NCBI GenBank assembly: GCA_964524125.1 | Contig: CAZGBY010000002.1 | Span: forward strand, 1 to 52,354 | Reading direction: 5' to 3' | From: CAG-307 sp964524125 | GTDB taxonomy: Bacteria > Bacillota_I > Bacilli_A > Acholeplasmatales > Anaeroplasmataceae | DNA length: 52,354 nucleotides | Shown: in pieces, positions 52,186 to 52,354 of the stretch | How positions within the stretch are numbered: the first letter of the stretch is position 1 | How the letters are laid out: each line of letters begins with the position of its first letter | Notes under the pieces: generated by a model | Told to the model about the DNA's origin: nothing | Database searches by the model: none | What the model saw: the letters and a program-made list of their open reading frames with translations, nothing else | Translations under genes and position numbers: made by a program

Positions 52186-52354
52186 TTACTTATTATAATG
52201 TCCTCTTAAGAAGTCGATTTCTAATTTATAATCTTCTTCTTCATTTGGAGTTTCTAAGAAGAATGGCAAATGACGAAGTTTAGGATGATTAATAATATTT
52301 ATAATCGCATTCTCACCGATAGTTCCTTTACCTATTTTTTCATGTCTATCCTTA
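52186..52354 (-). CDS. nfo: Endonuclease IV, C-terminal part only
   Basis: AP endonuclease that cuts DNA at abasic sites during base-excision repair. The window holds the last 56 codons. Seen: KDRHEKIGKGTIGENA, HPKLRHLPFFLETPNEEEDY and the C-terminal helix. DRHxxIGxGxIG carries metal-binding Asp/His and FxLETP the last metal-binding Glu, both typical of the family. The gene is cut by the right edge of the window. A terminator follows. Confidence 0.88.
   Translation of the reverse strand, partial: KDRHEKIGKGTIGENAIINIINHPKLRHLPFFLETPNEEEDYKLEIDFLRGHYNK

Noticed and set aside
1..52354. Mycoplasma-type code (TGA = Trp)
   Set aside because: Trp is encoded by TGG throughout and core genes read cleanly with TGA as stop, so the standard bacterial code applies.

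Overview
The window comes from a very AT-rich, Gram-positive, probably anaerobic and endospore-forming low-GC Firmicute. An Erysipelotrichia-like or neighbouring lineage fits best, but this is inferred from gene content and not proven. The evidence is: purine-rich Shine-Dalgarno sites (often GGTGA), ordinary use of TGA as stop, an alpha/beta-type spore protein (SASP) with two DNA-binding units, a SufCDSUB iron-sulfur operon, PerR with rubrerythrin, AckA, LytTR/GHKL quorum-type regulators and cell-wall genes. Almost everything is on the minus strand. The plus-strand genes all lie between 14.0 and 17.8 kb.

Layout. 0-13.9 kb (minus): cysS-mrnC-P-type ATPase in an overlapping operon, a GLUG-repeat lipoprotein, ytxK-like methyltransferase-ackA, a SpoU-type rRNA methyltransferase, the double SASP, and an SGNH esterase-thiI pair. 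14.0-17.8 kb: a formate/nitrite-type channel, a HAD phosphatase (minus), rpsD with its structured S4 leader, a small SASP-like ORF, and a DtxR-type regulator coupled to a second SpoU methyltransferase. 17.9-20.3 kb: an ABC transporter broken by a frameshift and bracketed by an exact 30-bp copy of the tpiA 3' end. 20.3-23.9 kb: pgk-HPr-tpiA and an MsmX/UgpC-type ATPase. 23.9-30.7 kb: cardiolipin synthase, RDD protein-PucR-type regulator, a hydrolase-MurF-Ddl wall cluster in which MurF has a membrane N-terminus, and mscL. 30.8-34.2 kb: a DUF4143 ATPase interrupted by a nonsense codon behind a 33-bp-period iteron array, perR-rbr with a palindromic operator, and an AbiEi-like gene with a 3' frameshift. 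34.3-40.4 kb: a FUSC-like/HAD fusion protein heading the suf operon. 40.5-52.0 kb: two paralogous LytTR/GHKL two-component systems flanking a heterodimeric ABC exporter, with an AgrB-like protein that lacks the catalytic His/Cys and two extracytoplasmic proteins of unknown function. The right edge cuts an endonuclease IV gene.

How the genes may work together. The core parts are housekeeping: glycolysis and acetate fermentation (pgk, tpiA, ackA, HPr), translation and tRNA modification, Fe-S assembly (sufS could also supply sulfur to ThiI, an inference), peroxide defence and wall synthesis. The most unusual regions are the 41.5-52 kb agr-like signalling/export region, the tandem SASP, the membrane-tethered MurF cluster and the iteron array before the DUF4143 ATPase. 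Several genes are broken (ABC transporter, DUF4143 ATPase, AbiEi-like gene, a relic at 48.7 kb), so the accessory part of this region is decaying or has assembly errors in homopolymers.
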